From: CAZLFQ01 sp964558975
Lineage (GTDB): Bacteria > Pseudomonadota > Alphaproteobacteria > Rickettsiales > Midichloriaceae
DNA length: 64,000 nt
Reading direction: 5' to 3'
Assembly: GCA_964558975.1 (NCBI GenBank)
Contig: CAZLFQ010000001.1
Coordinates: 806,001 to 870,000 of the forward strand
Below the pieces are notes generated by a model. It searched no databases. It was not told the origin of the DNA and saw only the letters and a list, made by a program, of their open reading frames with translations. Of this stretch, positions 43,225-52,322 are shown piece after piece. Made by a program: the position numbers and the translations under genes. The stretch's first letter is position 1, and each line of letters opens with the position of its first letter.

Positions 43225-44496
43225 ATGGGACAACAGAAGAAATCAGTTTGGCAACTTATCAACCCTATAATCTCAAGCGCGCTTAGAGATATTAGTAAAT
43301 GGGTAAGTGACTCTGAAGATCAAAACTTCATTCTGTGTCATTTTAGGGTAGAAAATTCCGCTTCCATACTATTCAGCTATGGTCATGATGTTAGCCTCCA
43401 AACAATTGAAAGAGTTCCTCAGCAACTGGAACAAGAGTTTGGAGAAAATACAAAAGTTATAAGAGTTGGAATTGAAGATGTGATTCTTATATCAGCAGCA
43501 GGAGAAAAATCTCCAACCATTAAAAAACTTGATTCAGTATTGATGCAATTGCGATCTTTTGGTACAACTAGTACTGAAAATCCAATATTTTTAAAATTCA
43601 AGATTGGGGCAACTTTTTTAAATAAAAAAGATGACTTGGAGAAAAAATTCGATGAAGCTTTCATTGCACTATACGAAGCAATGAGCACTCCAAACGCGAC
43701 ATACATAATATTTGATAATCTTTCTTCTGAACTCGCAAACTTCAAAAACACAATGCTGCTTGCTTCGAAATTTCAAAATATAATAAAAGAAAAGAAATTA
43801 CGTCTAGCCTTCCAGCCAGTTATAAGCAGCAAAACAGGACAGATTAAAAGTTATGAAGTATTACTGCGAGTCATAGACGACAGTGGAGTTTTAACCTCAG
43901 CAGGGGAATACATTGGCATTGCTGAAAAGTTTGGATTTATTGATCAAGTTGATTTACTCGTATTGGAACTTACTGCAAAGGAATTAGCATTAGATCCTAA
44001 AGTGGAACTTGGCATGAACGTTTCAGCATTATCATTAAATAATAATAGATGGATAAAACTTGCGCGAAAGGTTTTGAAAGACCCTGACATGGCTTCACGC
44101 CTGACAATAGAGCTGACGGAAACTGGATTTCAAAACAATCTAGAAAAAGTTAGGCAGTTTTTTGATGATGTTCAATCACTCGGTTGCTTGGTTGCAATTG
44201 ACGACTTTGGAGCAGGCTATACTTCCTTCACTCAACTAAAAACCATGCGCGCAGATTTGCTAAAGATTGATGGTATTTTCATTCGTGATCTTGCAGAAAA
44301 TTATGATAACCAGCTTTTCGTAAAAACATTAGTTGGTTTTGCCAAGGCTTTTGGCTTAAAAACAGTTGCTGAGTACGTAGAAAACGGGGAAACAGCAAAA
44401 TTACTAATAGAAATGGACGTGGACTACCTACAAGGTTATTACTTTGGCAAACCCCTAAATTATCGCCCATGGATTAAGGAAGACGCAATAGCATGA
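43225..44496 (+). CDS. EAL-domain c-di-GMP phosphodiesterase with degenerate N-terminal GGDEF-like part
   Basis: 423 aa. C-terminal EAL domain from about residue 190: Y-E-V-L-L-R (EAL as E-V-L), G-M-N-V-S, E-L-T-E, I-D-D-F-G-A-G-Y, L-L-K-I-D-G, A-E-Y-V-E and Y-L-Q-G-Y-Y-F-G. All usual metal and catalytic residues seem present, so likely active. The N-terminal ~180 residues could be a GGDEF relic without the GGDEF motif. No membrane segment. Confidence 0.88.
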   Translation: MGQQKKSVWQLINPIISSALRDISKWVSDSEDQNFILCHFRVENSASILFSYGHDVSLQTIERVPQQLEQEFGENTKVIRVGIEDVILISAAGEKSPTIKKLDSVLMQLRSFGTTSTENPIFLKFKIGATFLNKKDDLEKKFDEAFIALYEAMSTPNATYIIFDNLSSELANFKNTMLLASKFQNIIKEKKLRLAFQPVISSKTGQIKSYEVLLRVIDDSGVLTSAGEYIGIAEKFGFIDQVDLLVLELTAKELALDPKVELGMNVSALSLNNNRWIKLARKVLKDPDMASRLTIELTETGFQNNLEKVRQFFDDVQSLGCLVAIDDFGAGYTSFTQLKTMRADLLKIDGIFIRDLAENYDNQLFVKTLVGFAKAFGLKTVAEYVENGETAKLLIEMDVDYLQGYYFGKPLNYRPWIKEDAIA

Positions 44497-44942
44497 TCTC
44501 ATATTTTTTAGCCGATAACTATCTTTGGATTAAGGCACTACACATTGCAGCCGTTATGTTTTGGATGGCTGGCATGTTCTATTTGCCAAGGTTATTTGTT
44601 TACCACACACGAGCAAAAGTCGGCTCTGAAATGGATAAAACTTTCCAGATTATGGAATCAAAGCTTATTAAGATTATTATCAATCCAGCAATGATTGCCT
44701 CCTTTGTTTTGGGCTTACTTCTAATTCAAATCAATGGCTTAAGCAGTTTTACAGGCTGGTTTCACACCAAACTTTTTCTATTAATATTCTTAATCGGTGT
44801 TCACGGATTTTGTATAAGGTATAAAAAGGCTTTTGCTCATGGGAGAAATAAGAAGTCAGAAAAATTCTTTAGGGTGTTTAATGAGGCAGCTCCTGTGTTA
44901 GCTTTCATTATTATAATACTAGCTGTCGTAAAACCGTTTTAG
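44493..44942 (+). CDS. hemJ: Protoporphyrinogen oxidase HemJ
   Basis: 149 aa with four membrane helices. A-L-H-I-A-A-V-M-F-W-M-A-G-M-F-Y-L-P-R-L (split) with the conserved His, R-L-F-V-Y-H, and W-F-H-T-K-L match UPF0093/HemJ. Oxidises protoporphyrinogen IX in haem synthesis. Overlaps the EAL gene by 4 bases. Confidence 0.9.
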   Translation: MISYFLADNYLWIKALHIAAVMFWMAGMFYLPRLFVYHTRAKVGSEMDKTFQIMESKLIKIIINPAMIASFVLGLLLIQINGLSSFTGWFHTKLFLLIFLIGVHGFCIRYKKAFAHGRNKKSEKFFRVFNEAAPVLAFIIIILAVVKPF

Positions 44943-44944
44943 AT

Positions 44945-45430
44945 ATGACACCAAAAAATCTATTTAAACTGTTTGACCTTGAACCTAAATACTTAATTGA
45001 CAAACATTTGTTAGATCAAAAGCTTTTTGAGATGCAGTCGTTATTTCATCCCGATAAGCACATAAATTACGCGACCGAAGACCAAGCTCAAATGCTTGAA
45101 AGAAGTCAAGAAATCAACTTAGCATATAAAACTCTAAAATCAGATTTTTTAAGAGCTGAACATCTATTATCCCTGCAAGACATTGATATTTCTAAAGAAG
45201 AACTTAGCCAAGATTTCCTTATGGAAACTTTTGAATGGAGAGAACAACTTGAAAGCAAAGATGCCTTGCCATTACTAAAAATTGAAATACTTACTGCAAT
45301 AGATAAAACCATGGAAACACTAGGTTTTAACCTTGAAAAAGAGCTTTATGCAGAAGCCAAAACCGATTATATTAGGCTTAAATTCCTAAAAAGGTTTTTG
45401 GAAGAAATTGAAAAAACCCTTAACCAATGA
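44945..45430 (+). CDS. hscB: Fe-S cluster co-chaperone HscB
   Basis: 161 aa. J domain with the H-P-D motif (F-H-P-D-K-H) and the C-terminal three-helix domain (F-L-M-E-T-F-E-W-R-E-Q-L) that binds IscU. Stimulates HscA, whose gene overlaps its stop codon (ATGA). Confidence 0.95.
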   Translation: MTPKNLFKLFDLEPKYLIDKHLLDQKLFEMQSLFHPDKHINYATEDQAQMLERSQEINLAYKTLKSDFLRAEHLLSLQDIDISKEELSQDFLMETFEWREQLESKDALPLLKIEILTAIDKTMETLGFNLEKELYAEAKTDYIRLKFLKRFLEEIEKTLNQ

Positions 45431-46842
45431 AACTTTACGATCTTAAAGAACCATCGCAGGAAACTGCCATTGAACTTGCATCAGAAAATATAAATGCTGT
45501 TGGAATCGACTTGGGAACAACTAACTCGCTTGTCGCTATTTCAAAGGGTGGTGTTACTGAAATCATCAGAGGGGAAGATGGTAATTTTTTACCATCGATA
45601 GTTGGATTCCTAGATGGCAAGGCAATAATTGGAACAAAAGCACTTAGCCTTCCTGATAAAATTATTTCTGTTAAAAGATTCATGAGTAACGCAGCTCAAA
45701 CAATCTTTTTAGACAAAACGCCAGCAGAACTTTCTGCCGAAATATTAAAAGCCCTGAAGTTAAGAGCTGAAAATCATCTAGGCTCTCCTGTCAAGAAAGC
45801 GGTGATAACCGTACCAGCTTATTTCGATGAGAATGCCAGACAAGCAACAAAAGATGCAGCAAGAATCGCTGGCTTAGATGTCCTGAGGTTAATAAATGAA
45901 CCTACAGCGGCAGCAATTGCTTATGGGTTAGATAAAAATGATGAAGGCATCTTTGCAATTTATGATTTAGGTGGCGGCACATTCGACATTACCATTTTAA
46001 GAATGGCCAGAGGTATTTTTCAAGTTTTGGCTACTGGAGGAGATAGCCAATTAGGAGGGGATGATTTCGATCACTTGTTACTTAAGCACTTCAATAAATT
46101 GAATTCATCGACTGAAGAAATATTGTTGGTCAGGCAGATTAAAGAATATCTATCTTCAAATTTAAAATCGGAAACTGATTTGCAAATAAGCAAAGGCGAC
46201 TTTGAGAATCTAATCAAACCTCTAGTTACCAAAACAATAAACCTATTTTCACAATGCATAAAAGATGCTGAAGTTTCGGTAGACGAAATTAAAGAAATAA
46301 TTTTAGTCGGTGGATCAACCCGCATTCCTCTAATCAAATCTATGATTAAAGAACGTTTTGGAAAAATCCCGCTTGATTCAATAAACCCTGATGAGATTGT
46401 AGCAAAAGGCGCAGCATTACAAGCTGAAGCATTAACGTCTGGTAGCAATTCTTTATTACTCGATGTGATTCCTTTGTCACTTGGAATAGAAGTTTCTGAT
46501 GGATTAGTTGAGCATATAATACACCGTAACACTCCTATTCCAGTTGCCAAAAAACAGACATTTACTACACAACGCGACAACCAGACTGGTTTCAAAATCC
46601 ATGTTCTCCAAGGTGAAGGTGAAAAAACCACTCAATGCCGATCTCTAGCACGTTTCGAGCTGAAGAACATCCCTTCATTGCCCGCAGGAGAAGCTAGACT
46701 GGAGATTAATTTCCAAATTGATGCCGATGGATTACTTTCTGTATCTGCCAAAGAACTATCAAAAAACATATCACAAGAAATTGTGGTTAAACCATCATAT
46801 GGATTGACTGAAGAAGAAGTGATGAGATTGATTAAATCTTAG
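45427..46842 (+). CDS. hscA: Fe-S chaperone HscA, short form lacking the C-terminal lid
   Basis: 471 aa against about 600-620 for the family. The ATPase domain (G-I-D-L-G-T-T-N-S-L-V-A, D-L-G-G-G-T-F-D-I, G-G-S-T-R-I-P-L) and the beta-sandwich substrate domain (F-E-L-K-N-I-P, F-Q-I-D-A-D-G-L-L-S-V) are present up to G-L-T-E-E-E-V. Then the protein ends where the helical lid should start, and a convergent gene begins 2 bases later. The ATPase domain is also shortened by about 20-25 residues after V-K-R-F-M. No frameshift restoring a lid was found. Confidence 0.93.
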   Translation: MKLYDLKEPSQETAIELASENINAVGIDLGTTNSLVAISKGGVTEIIRGEDGNFLPSIVGFLDGKAIIGTKALSLPDKIISVKRFMSNAAQTIFLDKTPAELSAEILKALKLRAENHLGSPVKKAVITVPAYFDENARQATKDAARIAGLDVLRLINEPTAAAIAYGLDKNDEGIFAIYDLGGGTFDITILRMARGIFQVLATGGDSQLGGDDFDHLLLKHFNKLNSSTEEILLVRQIKEYLSSNLKSETDLQISKGDFENLIKPLVTKTINLFSQCIKDAEVSVDEIKEIILVGGSTRIPLIKSMIKERFGKIPLDSINPDEIVAKGAALQAEALTSGSNSLLLDVIPLSLGIEVSDGLVEHIIHRNTPIPVAKKQTFTTQRDNQTGFKIHVLQGEGEKTTQCRSLARFELKNIPSLPAGEARLEINFQIDADGLLSVSAKELSKNISQEIVVKPSYGLTEEEVMRLIKS

Positions 46843-46844
46843 CT

Positions 46845-47273
46845 TTAATCAAGACTTCTAGTGACCAGCCCACACAATCTTTTTATATAATTAGTGATCT
46901 GGTTATTTTTGAAGCATGCTCGAAGTGATTGCGGCTCTACCCACTTGTTAGAAATGGCATAGCCAACACCTTTTACCGACACTATTAAGTTTTTGACACC
47001 ATATGACTTAAGTTCTTTCTTAAGTTTTATAACTTTTTTATTAATCTTATCGACATCTTTCAACTCGATTCCTATTGAGTCTAATATATCACTTATCTCT
47101 TCATAGGTTACAACATGTGGATGGGAAATCGCGAGTAGAAACAATATTGAGAAGGGACGTTTTTCCATTCTGTACGTTAAGGTATAGCCCTTTTTAACTT
47201 CCAGAATCATGCCTTTAGGATACATGGAAATAAGGGTGTCGCTGTCAATATGATAAAGCTGCTTAACTTCCAT
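46845..47273 (-). CDS. Winged-helix DNA-binding protein (OmpR-type C-terminal domain, no receiver)
   Basis: 142 aa. The middle and C-terminal part has the Trans_reg_C pattern: P-F-S-I-L-F-L-L-A, V-V-T-Y-E-E-I, a helix of K-V-I-K-L-K-K-E-L, then L-I-V-S-V-K-G-V-G-Y-A-I-S. There is no receiver domain. An orphan transcription regulator is likely. Confidence 0.65.
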   Translation of the reverse strand: MEVKQLYHIDSDTLISMYPKGMILEVKKGYTLTYRMEKRPFSILFLLAISHPHVVTYEEISDILDSIGIELKDVDKINKKVIKLKKELKSYGVKNLIVSVKGVGYAISNKWVEPQSLRACFKNNQITNYIKRLCGLVTRSLD

Positions 47274-47388
47274 AACGCTATTTGAAAAGCTTTTATAACC
47301 TATTAAGTAGTGTAATTGGGTTGATTTAGCAAGTAAACCTTGGATTTATTCGCAAAATATAGTTACAGTATAGGTAAAGGAGTAGTAT

Positions 47389-48534
47389 ATGAAACTTGCA
47401 CCATACGCATGTCACCCTGAGCAATCAGCAGGTAGGCTGCATAAGGAACAGTATGAAAGCGAAAGAATGCCTTATTTGAAAGATAGAGATAGGGTAATCC
47501 ATTCGGCTGCTTTCCGCAGACTTGAATATAAAACTCAGGTTTTTGTTAATCATGCAGGCGATCATTATCGCACTAGACTTACCCATTCACTCGAAGTTGC
47601 GCAAATTAGCAAAGTTATTGCCTATGAACTTGGGTTAAACCAAGAACTAACTGAGGTCATAGCTCTCAGTCATGACTTAGGACATCCTCCGTTTGGGCAT
47701 GCGGGAGAACAAGGACTTGATGAAGCAGCAAAGAAATTCGGTGGCTTCGACCATAATGTTCAGACAATGAAAGTTTTAACTTTTCTTGAGCAAAGATATG
47801 CTGAATTTGACGGATTAAACCTCACATGGGAAACTTTAGAGGGGGCAGTTAAGCACAATGGTCCTATGAAGCAACCACCCCTTGAAATTGCCAGATTTTC
47901 CGAGAAATTCAATTTACGATTGGACTCATTCGCATCATTAGAGGCGCAGGTTGCTGGGCTTGCTGATGATATTGCATATTGCTCACATGATATTGATGAT
48001 GGAATTCGTGCAGGTATTATAAAAATTGAAGATCTAAAGCAGATCCAACCCCTTGGCGCGATTTATGAAAGCGTTATAGTTGCATATCCAACAGCAACAG
48101 CTTCAAGAATAATCAACGAAACTATTCGCAGAATTGTAAAGCATATGGTCAACGACCTCGTTCACGAAACCAGAAGATGCATAGAATTCAACAACATCAA
48201 TTCCGTGAGTGAAATTCGTAATATGGCAAGTGCAGTTGCACAATTCTCCAAAGAAACTGAAGCAATGAAGAATGCATTGAAGGACTATCTAATGCATAAC
48301 GTTTATAGAAATTATCGAGTAAATAGAATGACTCAAAAAGCTATAAAAATTATGAAAGATCTTTTTACTGCATTTATGGATCAGCCAGATTGCTTACCGA
48401 CAGAATGGTTTGTAAAAACAAAGAATAAAACCGATCTGGAAAAAGCCGTAATTGTAAAAGACTACATTGCAGGTATGACCGACAGATTTGCGATTGAAGA
48501 ACACAAGAAATTATTTAACCCAAACTATTATTAG
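47389..48534 (+). CDS. dgt: Deoxyguanosinetriphosphate triphosphohydrolase-like protein
   Basis: 381 aa HD-domain protein. R-D-R-V-I-H-S-A-A-F-R-R-L-E-Y-K-T-Q-V-F, R-T-R-L-T-H-S-L-E-V-A-Q and S-H-D-L-G-H-P-P-F-G-H carry the metal ligands. Hydrolyses dNTPs to nucleosides and triphosphate. GGAG precedes the ATG; pgi follows at one base. Confidence 0.95.
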   Translation: MKLAPYACHPEQSAGRLHKEQYESERMPYLKDRDRVIHSAAFRRLEYKTQVFVNHAGDHYRTRLTHSLEVAQISKVIAYELGLNQELTEVIALSHDLGHPPFGHAGEQGLDEAAKKFGGFDHNVQTMKVLTFLEQRYAEFDGLNLTWETLEGAVKHNGPMKQPPLEIARFSEKFNLRLDSFASLEAQVAGLADDIAYCSHDIDDGIRAGIIKIEDLKQIQPLGAIYESVIVAYPTATASRIINETIRRIVKHMVNDLVHETRRCIEFNNINSVSEIRNMASAVAQFSKETEAMKNALKDYLMHNVYRNYRVNRMTQKAIKIMKDLFTAFMDQPDCLPTEWFVKTKNKTDLEKAVIVKDYIAGMTDRFAIEEHKKLFNPNYY

Positions 48535-48535
48535 T

Positions 48536-49783
48536 ATGTATACGTTTAATGATGATTATTGTTTTAGCGATAAAATAGGGAATGGCGGGATCAACCGCGA
48601 TTCAATGCAGATTTTTGAAAGCAAAATAAAAGAAATCTTCAACATTTATTCTAAAACCACATCCAATACTAAGTACTACAAAATCCTTTTTAACTATAAT
48701 AAGGAAGAACTTCTAAAACCATTGAAGCCTATCGCTGATGAAATTAGAAGCAACTTCACTGATGTTATTTTTGTAGGTATGGGTGGGGCAACATTAAATC
48801 CACAGATGGTTACTTCATTAAGAAAAAATAAATCAAAACCCAATATTCATTTTTTGCTGACAACTGATCCAGCAAGATTTCAGACACTTGTAGAAAACAT
48901 TGATCCAAAAAAAACAGCAGTTGTTGTTATCAGTAAAACAGGTGGCACAACAGAAACAATTTCAGCATTCTCAGCACTTGTTAATGTTTTTAGAAAAGCA
49001 GGAATTAATGAAATAAAAAAGCACTTCTTCTTTATTCTTGGCGAGATAGAAAACCCATTAAGGACAATGGCAGAAACTTTTGGCTGCAAAATCCTTCCTC
49101 ATGATGAAGGATTCGGCGGCAGATACTCAGGCTTTAGCAGCGTTGGTTTTTTACCAGGGCTGATTGCAGGTCTAGACATGGGGAAATTAATTGATGGTTT
49201 CAATGCTGTAACTGAAGACTTATGGAAAAACAGAATTGATAGCGCACCAATCCGTGCAGCTCTTAGCCTTTCATTATCTAGGCATCCTAATGCAGTGAAG
49301 CTAGGTTATTTAGATTCATTCTCACCATTCTTAGAATGGTATGCACAAATCATAGCCGAGAGTCTAGGTAAAGAACAAAAGGGTATAACTCCATTACGTG
49401 GAGTTGGCCCAATGGATCAGCATAGCATGCTGCAGCTTTATCTTGATGGACCAAAAGATAAAATTTACACAATGATTTACGCTAATCATGTTGATGGCAA
49501 CCATACTCTTACTGACGATGTCATTCCTTCGTATTTAGCAGGAAAAAGTTTAGCAGAGATCAATCTTGCTGAATTCAACGCAACTATAATTGCCCTTAAA
49601 AATAATAATGTGCCCGTAAGAACTATTATATTAGATAGGTTTGATGAGTTTAATTTGGGTGCATTAATGATGCACTGTGCAATTGAAGTAATAACTGTTG
49701 GCCACATGATGAATATTAATCCATTTGACCAACCTGGAGTCGAACAAATTAAAGTAGAAGCTAGAAAGATTTTGTCGAAGTGA
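48536..49783 (+). CDS. pgi: Glucose-6-phosphate isomerase
   Basis: 415 aa from ATG 48536, just after the dgt stop. SIS fold: V-G-M-G-G-A, I-S-K-T-G-G-T-T-E-T, F-G-G-R-Y-S-G-F-S-S-V-G, I-A-E-S-L-G-K-E and D-Q-H-S-M-L-Q, ending N-P-F-D-Q-P-G-V-E. This is the shorter bacterial class (E. coli Pgi is 549 aa). Interconverts G6P and F6P. Confidence 0.93.
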   Translation: MYTFNDDYCFSDKIGNGGINRDSMQIFESKIKEIFNIYSKTTSNTKYYKILFNYNKEELLKPLKPIADEIRSNFTDVIFVGMGGATLNPQMVTSLRKNKSKPNIHFLLTTDPARFQTLVENIDPKKTAVVVISKTGGTTETISAFSALVNVFRKAGINEIKKHFFFILGEIENPLRTMAETFGCKILPHDEGFGGRYSGFSSVGFLPGLIAGLDMGKLIDGFNAVTEDLWKNRIDSAPIRAALSLSLSRHPNAVKLGYLDSFSPFLEWYAQIIAESLGKEQKGITPLRGVGPMDQHSMLQLYLDGPKDKIYTMIYANHVDGNHTLTDDVIPSYLAGKSLAEINLAEFNATIIALKNNNVPVRTIILDRFDEFNLGALMMHCAIEVITVGHMMNINPFDQPGVEQIKVEARKILSK

Positions 49784-49785
49784 TG

Positions 49786-50460
49786 TTACTTCCTTGCGAC
49801 TCCAACTACAATGTAATGCATTCTTTGTGGGACAAGTTTGTCAAAAAATAGTTTGTCGATAGTGCCTAGAACTTTTCGTTGAAAATTATCGCGACCAAGA
49901 GTTCCCAAAAAGCCCAGAGTTGTATACTCAATTTCTTTGAATTTAGAAAATGTTTTTGGTATTTCTTCTAATTTCAAATAAGACCAGCGATTGCCCCAAG
50001 CTACAAATCTTTTCCTTAAAAACCTGTGAATCCATGCTCCATCTAAATTTTCAACAAACCAATATTCTCCACCTTCTGCAAGATTGTTATAAATATTGTC
50101 AACAATAATATCACTTACATTGCGGTCTAAAATCCCCAAAATGGATTTGGTCACTATTAGGTTTTGAGACTCAAGGTTTATAGGTTTTGTTGCATCGATA
50201 ATTTTATAATTAATATTCGTTGGTTTATACTGGTTATGAAGTGCTATGCATTTATCAGTAGGCTTATCAACATCAGAATAGATAACTTCTTTGCAGATAT
50301 TAGAGAGCCATAAATTCAAACCACCATTTCTTGCCCCAATTTCAAGACATTTAGTTTGTGATAAATCCAATTTTGTTTTGGCTTGCCAATATGGAAGTGC
50401 TCTGGCCCAATTTACAACGTCCCACTCCATTATTATGTCGTTTGATAATTCTTGCTTCAT
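49786..50460 (-). CDS. Class I SAM-dependent methyltransferase
   Basis: 224 aa. Motif I is C-L-E-I-G-A-R-N-G-G, followed by an acidic strand end (I-Y-S-D-V-D). Substrate unknown. The start overlaps the stop of the preceding O-methyltransferase gene (ATGA), so the two are translationally coupled. Confidence 0.8.
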   Translation of the reverse strand: MKQELSNDIIMEWDVVNWARALPYWQAKTKLDLSQTKCLEIGARNGGLNLWLSNICKEVIYSDVDKPTDKCIALHNQYKPTNINYKIIDATKPINLESQNLIVTKSILGILDRNVSDIIVDNIYNNLAEGGEYWFVENLDGAWIHRFLRKRFVAWGNRWSYLKLEEIPKTFSKFKEIEYTTLGFLGTLGRDNFQRKVLGTIDKLFFDKLVPQRMHYIVVGVARK

Positions 50461-51131
50461 TTTTTTATTGCTATAGTAAGCCCTGAATCTGTTGGAATTA
50501 TAATACTATCAACCAACTCTGATTGCGAGATTTTTTGATTAAAATCACGAACCGCGTTTAAAGTTTTTTCTCTGAACTTTCCTGACTTTTCGCCAGCTAT
50601 TTCTCCATACATTAATGTATTGTCAACAATAATAAGCCCGCCTTGCTTTAAGATAGGAAGACATAAATCAAAGTAGTTTGAGTAATTTGTTTTGTCTGCA
50701 TCAATGAACACAGCATCGAATTCTTGAGAAAATTTTGTAGATTTTAAATATTCCACGGCATCTGCATTAACGCATTTAATGTTTTTCTTGTGCTCCAAAA
50801 ATTTGCTCGCTTTGGCAAATGTATCTGGTGATTTTTCAATTGTTAAAACATTTCCATCATCAGCCACTGCACTGGCCAACCATAATGTAGAATACCCAAG
50901 TAACGTACCGATTTCTAATATACTCTTTGCAGCAGTGGCCTTAAGTAATGTTTTAATTAACATTCCTTCCAATGGAGAAATCTGCATAATTTTCTCGGCG
51001 TCCGTACTTGACTCAGGCTGAGCAACCTCTTTAATGTCTTTTAAATAAAGAGTTTCGATATAGCTGTACGTCCTGTTCTCATCATGCCTAGTCATAGAGA
51101 TATCTTTACAAGGAATGAAGAAACAAGTCAA
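50457..51131 (-). CDS. O-methyltransferase, class I (Methyltransf_3 family)
   Basis: 224 aa from TTG 51131, preceded by AGGAAG; ATG 51095 is an alternative giving about 212 aa. Signature I-L-E-I-G-T-L-L-G-Y-S-T-L-W-L-A, D-A-V-F-I-D-A-D-K-T-N-Y and I-I-V-D-N-T-L of the catechol/caffeoyl-CoA O-methyltransferase family. Substrate not predictable. Middle gene of a three-gene operon with the metallopeptidase and another methyltransferase. Confidence 0.88.
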   Translation of the reverse strand: MTCFFIPCKDISMTRHDENRTYSYIETLYLKDIKEVAQPESSTDAEKIMQISPLEGMLIKTLLKATAAKSILEIGTLLGYSTLWLASAVADDGNVLTIEKSPDTFAKASKFLEHKKNIKCVNADAVEYLKSTKFSQEFDAVFIDADKTNYSNYFDLCLPILKQGGLIIVDNTLMYGEIAGEKSGKFREKTLNAVRDFNQKISQSELVDSIIIPTDSGLTIAIKK

Positions 51132-51137
51132 TTCTTC

Positions 51138-52220
51138 CTAAGCAACCAAATAGTTGTCCATATCAGGAATAATGTGGCTATTGAAGTAGTCCTCAATAGG
51201 TTTTAGATAATAATCCACATTCTTTTCATCATAGTTAGCAGCTATCATATGCGGATATCTTACTACTAGCTCACAGTCGTAATCTTCAGCATCATACCAA
51301 TGCCTCAATCCCTTAATTGTATCTTGCACTCTAGATTGTTCATAATCCATTGGTGACTTAGTTTGAAGCAATGTATCCACCTCTTGAGCCATTGCTTTAT
51401 AATCATGAGAATTCGATATATATTTGAATCCTTTTGGATGAAGATGGCTATACATTTTAGATACAACATCTGGATAAGGATTTGAACTATATCGATATAG
51501 GGAATTCATTGTATAGTGTGTTAATTCGTGGATGAATGTACCATAGTAGTCGTATTTATCTCTGTTTGAACTTATAAAGATATCAGAGTCGCCATTATAG
51601 TAACCAGTAGTCACAACATTTGGTGATGACGCATTTTTAGAAGAGTAATTAGCATCATTAGTAAATACGATATGACACTTATCTTTCTCACAAGCTTTAG
51701 CACTTACATCCATTACTTTTGCAACAATTGGATGCAAATTATATAGCATTGTAAAATGCTCTTTAAGTTCATGACACTTCACACCTGGCTCGCATTTAGT
51801 ATGTGCAGCTAGAATTGATAAAGTATCACTTTTTGGCGGAAGATAGTCTGCCTCACCTAAAACTTTTTTAAGACATTTATGATCATTATAGTACTGTTTG
51901 CTTTGCTTATTATCCAGAAAACAGTCCATACTTTGTAGCTTAACATCTGACTCCAAACTATGGATATCAGGCGAGAACAGGAAAAGTCCTTTGATCTGAT
52001 ATTTATCTAAAAAATCTCCCAATGATTTTATTAACGTAGTTTTAGCAATTGAAAAGTTAGGCAGATACGTTTTAATATAATCGCCGATGTATTCAGCGCC
52101 TTCTTTTGTTTTTATATTCAGATCATCTATTGAATGTTCGTAGTGTTTTAATAGCTTGCTTGCTTCTTTGAAATCGCCTGAATTAATGGCATTTTCAATT
52201 TTTCTTAACGTATGACCCAT
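51138..52220 (-). CDS. Hypothetical protein with zinc metallopeptidase motif (HExxH)
   Basis: 360 aa. The motif F-I-H-E-L-T-H-Y-T near residue 235 is a zincin H-E-x-x-H site. Downstream E-V-D-T-L could supply the third ligand. No signal peptide. Six or more Cys between residues 105 and 190. Unrecognised family; a host-directed protease is possible but unproved. It precedes the two methyltransferases by 6 bases. Confidence 0.65.
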   Translation of the reverse strand: MGHTLRKIENAINSGDFKEASKLLKHYEHSIDDLNIKTKEGAEYIGDYIKTYLPNFSIAKTTLIKSLGDFLDKYQIKGLFLFSPDIHSLESDVKLQSMDCFLDNKQSKQYYNDHKCLKKVLGEADYLPPKSDTLSILAAHTKCEPGVKCHELKEHFTMLYNLHPIVAKVMDVSAKACEKDKCHIVFTNDANYSSKNASSPNVVTTGYYNGDSDIFISSNRDKYDYYGTFIHELTHYTMNSLYRYSSNPYPDVVSKMYSHLHPKGFKYISNSHDYKAMAQEVDTLLQTKSPMDYEQSRVQDTIKGLRHWYDAEDYDCELVVRYPHMIAANYDEKNVDYYLKPIEDYFNSHIIPDMDNYLVA

Positions 52221-52261
52221 CTCCCCCTCCGTTGATGAATTATACTATTTAAGTGTAACAC

Positions 52262-52298
52262 AAAAAAAACCGATCAAATTTAATTGATCGGTTTTTTA
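52262..52298. terminator. Bidirectional terminator of dnaK
   Basis: CCGATCAA (52270-52277) and TTGATCGG (52284-52291) form an 8-bp stem with loop ATTTAA, flanked by A8 on one side and T6 on the other. It lies 25 bases after the dnaK stop. Confidence 0.93.
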
Positions 52299-52322
52299 TT
52301 TGATTAAAAAAGTTAAAAAGTC

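Noticed and set aside
46842..47273. Missing HscA lid hidden in another frame downstream
   Set aside because: Plus-strand frames after 46842 show no lid-like helices; the segment is coding on the minus strand for a winged-helix protein.
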